Assembly (NCBI RefSeq): GCF_902493135.1
Contig: NZ_CABUOD010000025.1
Coordinates: forward strand, 1-64,000
Direction of reading: 5' to 3'
Source: an uncultured Parabacteroides sp.
GTDB taxonomy: Bacteria; Bacteroidota; Bacteroidia; Bacteroidales; Tannerellaceae
Length of the DNA stretch: 64,000 nucleotides
The notes beneath the pieces are model-generated. The model was given only the letters and a program-made list of their open reading frames with translations, made no database searches and was not told the origin of the DNA. The translations under genes were made by a program, and so were the position numbers. Below are positions 61,881 to 64,000 of this stretch, piece after piece (within the stretch, counting starts at the first letter, position 1; each line of letters starts with the position of its first letter).

Positions 61881-62669
61881 ATGAAACTGATCGACACACA
61901 CAACCACCTGTATTTGGAGGACTTTGATCCGGAGCAGGAACAATTGGTCAGCGCGGCAAAAGAGTCGGGCATAGACGCCCTGCTCCTTCCGAATGTCGAC
62001 ACGGCCACCATCGGGAGGATGCATGATTTATGCGACCGCTATCCGGATTTCGCCTACCCGATGATGGGATTGCACCCGACCAGCGTGGACGAAAACTATG
62101 CCAATAACTTGAAGGCGACAGAGGCATGGCTCGGAAAACGCGCCTATTGCGGAATCGGGGAAATTGGCATAGACTTGTATTGGGACAAAACATTCCTGAA
62201 GGAACAAAAAGAAGTATTCGAGGAACAACTCAGATGGAGCATCGATCTCAATCTGCCGGTTGCCATCCATACCCGCGAGGCATACCCGGAAGTTTTCGAC
62301 TCTTTATATAAGGTAGGAGCCGACATGCTCACCGGAGTCTTCCACAGTTTTACCGGTAATGAAGCAGAATTGGCTGAAATAAATAAACTAAAAAATTTCA
62401 AAATCGGAATAAATGGAGTGATTACATTTAAGAACTCCCGCCTATCGGAAATAATCCGTCAGACAGACATCGATAAAATAGTATTGGAAACAGACGCGCC
62501 TTACCTCGCTCCCGTCCCCTATCGGGGAAAAAGGAATGAGCCGGCCTATATCTGGAAAACGGCTGAAAAAGTAGCCCAGACCTATGGACTGACGCTCGAA
62601 AAGACCGTTGAAACAACACGGATAAATGCTCTAAAACTATTTAAAATCGAGAATAAACCAATATCATGA
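61881..62669 (+). CDS. tatD: TatD-family metal-dependent hydrolase
   Basis: 262 residues. Metal ligands in DTHNHLYLEDF (the usual DxHxHL), Glu in GIGEIGIDLY, His in VAIHTREA and VFHSFTGN, and the final Asp in LETDAPYLAP. TatD proteins are 3'-5' nucleases or D-aminoacyl-tRNA-type hydrolases; the precise role varies. Translationally coupled to the polyprenyl synthase. Confidence 0.93.
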   Translation: MKLIDTHNHLYLEDFDPEQEQLVSAAKESGIDALLLPNVDTATIGRMHDLCDRYPDFAYPMMGLHPTSVDENYANNLKATEAWLGKRAYCGIGEIGIDLYWDKTFLKEQKEVFEEQLRWSIDLNLPVAIHTREAYPEVFDSLYKVGADMLTGVFHSFTGNEAELAEINKLKNFKIGINGVITFKNSRLSEIIRQTDIDKIVLETDAPYLAPVPYRGKRNEPAYIWKTAEKVAQTYGLTLEKTVETTRINALKLFKIENKPIS

Positions 62670-62752
62670 GATATTTTCGCGCGTATTCAAAATTTATCCG
62701 CCAGATATTGTGCATATATCAAGCAAAAACTATAGATTTGTGCACTGAAACG

Positions 62753-62781
62753 TTTGGATATGCGATTTTTTTCGTATTTTG
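62753..62781 (+). promoter_or_regulatory. Probable tRNA-Ser promoter
   Basis: TTTG (62753-62756), an 18-bp spacer and TATTTTG (62775-62781), one base short of TAnnTTTG. It is about 33 bp before the tRNA. Confidence 0.4.
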
Positions 62782-62813
62782 CACCCGTTTTAGAAAAGCG
62801 GTGGCTTGTTTTT

Positions 62814-62901
62814 GGAGAGATGCTCGAGTGGTTGAAGAGGCACGCCTGGAAAGCGTGTAAACCCCTAAAGGGTTTCGCGGGTTCGAATCCCGCTCTCTCC
62901 G
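62814..62901 (+). tRNA. tRNA-Ser (anticodon GGA)
   Basis: 88 nt. The acceptor GGAGAGA pairs with TCTCTCC with discriminator G. The anticodon stem CACGC/GCGTG surrounds CTGGAAA (anticodon GGA at 62848-62850), reading UCC/UCU. A long variable arm (ACCCCTAAAGGGT region), typical of tRNA-Ser, precedes the T-arm GCGGGTTCGAATCCCGC. The 3' CCA is not encoded. Confidence 0.96.
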
Positions 62902-62983
62902 CTTTAAGATACCATGACGATTATTAATAACAAAAAAATAAAAACAAATAAGAGAATTATTAATCTTAAAAATTAAACACACA

Positions 62984-63721
62984 ATGAAAAAGTATTTCGC
63001 AAAAACGTTCATGAGTTTATGTGCTCTTGGAATCTCTTCTGTAGCATTCGCGCAAGAAGCTACCGAAACCGCTGTTGAAGGTGGCATGTACCAGGCTTTG
63101 AAGACTAAGTTTATCGAAGGTGGTGCCGACTTCATGAGTTTGGTTGCTATCGCATTGATTTTCGGTTTGGCTTTCTGCTTGGAAAGAATTATCTATCTGA
63201 ACTTGGCTGAAACTAACTCCAGCAAATTGCTGAAAGGTATTGAAGAAGCTTTGGATAAAGGTGATGTAGAAGGCGCAAAAGCTATCGCTCGTGATACAAG
63301 AGGTCCTATCGCATCTATCGCTTATCAGGGTTTGATGAGAATCGATCAGGGTATTGACGTTGTTGAAAAATCTATCGTTTCTTATGGTGGTGTTCAGGGT
63401 GGTCTTTTGGAAAAGAACATGTCTTGGATCACATTGTTTATCGCAATGGCTCCGTCATTAGGATTCTTGGGAACTGTAGTAGGTATGATCATGGCGTTCG
63501 ACAAAATCGAACAGGTTGGTGATATCAGCCCGATGGTTGTAGCAGGTGGTATGAAAGTGGCCTTGATCACAACTGTAGGTGGTTTGATCGTTGCACTGAT
63601 CCTTCAGGTATTCTATAACTATTTGCTGAGCAAACTGGAAGCAATCCTGAACCAGATGGAAGATGCTTCTATCACATTGCTGGACTTAGTTATCAAATAC
63701 AACCTTAAATTCAGAAAATAA
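62984..63721 (+). CDS. exbB: MotA/TolQ/ExbB-type proton channel protein
   Basis: 245 residues. An N-terminal hydrophobic segment with signal-like SVAFAQ, then three membrane helices in ExbB order (about 38-58, 145-170, 185-212); the conserved SLGFLGTVVGMI and the long cytoplasmic loop are present. It forms the proton channel that energises TonB. It is the first gene of an operon whose next member runs off the window; ExbD genes are expected beyond it. Confidence 0.92.
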   Translation: MKKYFAKTFMSLCALGISSVAFAQEATETAVEGGMYQALKTKFIEGGADFMSLVAIALIFGLAFCLERIIYLNLAETNSSKLLKGIEEALDKGDVEGAKAIARDTRGPIASIAYQGLMRIDQGIDVVEKSIVSYGGVQGGLLEKNMSWITLFIAMAPSLGFLGTVVGMIMAFDKIEQVGDISPMVVAGGMKVALITTVGGLIVALILQVFYNYLLSKLEAILNQMEDASITLLDLVIKYNLKFRK

Positions 63722-63730
63722 TAAACAACT

Positions 63731-64000
63731 ATGGCAGTTACTAAAATTAGAAAAATGTCCAGTTGGACACTGCTGATAGTTTCACTTATCAGCCTTGTCG
63801 TACTGGGTCTGTTCTTCGGCGGAGGCGTATCGAATCCAGGCGAAGAAATGAAAGAATATGTAAATACCGGCTTGTTGATCAATTGGACAACAGGATTATT
63901 CTTTATCACGATTGCTTGCATGGTATTGTTTGCAATTTGGCAGTTTGTCACTTTATTGACATCAAATCCTAAAGCTGCTGTTACTTCATTGATTGTCGCA
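63731..64000 (+). CDS. Membrane protein of the ExbB operon (partial)
   Basis: 90 residues are visible from the ATG at 63731, 9 bp after exbB; the rest is outside the window. Two hydrophobic segments (about 10-32 and 52-76) flank a short loop starting GGGVSNPGEEMKEY. A small two-helix protein in this position is common in Bacteroidetes exb operons, between exbB and exbD; its function is not known to me. Confidence 0.8.
   Translation, partial: MAVTKIRKMSSWTLLIVSLISLVVLGLFFGGGVSNPGEEMKEYVNTGLLINWTTGLFFITIACMVLFAIWQFVTLLTSNPKAAVTSLIVA

Overview
The window looks like chromosome of a gut Bacteroidales bacterium, most likely Parabacteroides. The genus is an inference; the order is well supported. 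Evidence: a SusC/SusD pair with a FecR/ECF-sigma switch, a type IX secretion gene (porQ), a TonB/ExbB set, MeaB, an EF-G-like paralogue, and at least fifteen intergenic copies of the Bacteroidetes -7 promoter element TAnnTTTG. Several of these have a TTG/TTTG element 18-21 bp upstream.

Layout. 0.2-10.3 kb (mostly minus): a polysaccharide-utilisation-type locus. It has an ECF sigma factor (plus), its FecR anti-sigma, a SusC transporter with an N-terminal signalling (STN) domain, SusD, a GH116 glycosidase and a lipoprotein resembling RbsD/FucU sugar mutarotases. 10.3-13.4 kb: two tandem GH97 glycosidases, the downstream one lacking its N-terminal domain after an apparent deletion. 13.6-19.4 kb: a MacAB/TolC-type export operon with one ATPase, two permeases, an adaptor and an outer-membrane channel. 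19.4-25.8 kb: purT with 21-bp repeats upstream, a duplicated XRE regulator unit, a metallo-beta-lactamase-fold hydrolase, a glyoxalase-like protein, a ROK glucokinase and a Nudix hydrolase. 25.9-33.4 kb: a long TPR protein and its beta-barrel neighbour, a MATE exporter and metY. 33.5-40.3 kb: an EF-G paralogue without the catalytic switch II histidine, hemW, a zeta-toxin-like kinase overlapping a 56-residue gene, and a short UvrA paralogue. 40.4-44 kb: a structured repeat island, galM, thyA-folA. 44-55.3 kb: a giant alpha-2-macroglobulin-like protein without a thioester, a 41-bp minisatellite, two DUF1573 proteins, meaB and a phosphoesterase/beta-propeller protein. 55.3-64 kb: pfkA, cmk-ispH, a second structured repeat island, porQ, tonB, a polyprenyl synthase, tatD, tRNA-Ser, exbB and the start of its partner gene.

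How the genes work together. The first 10 kb read as a self-contained sense-import-digest system: substrate bound by SusC/SusD signals through STN-FecR-sigma, GH116 cleaves it, and the lipoprotein may convert the released sugar's anomer. The TonB and ExbB genes at the far end belong to the machinery that energises such transporters. Most of the rest is core metabolism.

The most unusual material is non-coding: two repeat islands (40.4-41.2 and 58.2-58.9 kb) that share a hairpin family built on TACACCCGG(A/G)TG and each carry a second, inverted pair of diverged elements; the 41-bp array placed directly after a stop codon; and the duplicated regulator unit at 21-23 kb. All calls come from reading the sequence; no database search was run.
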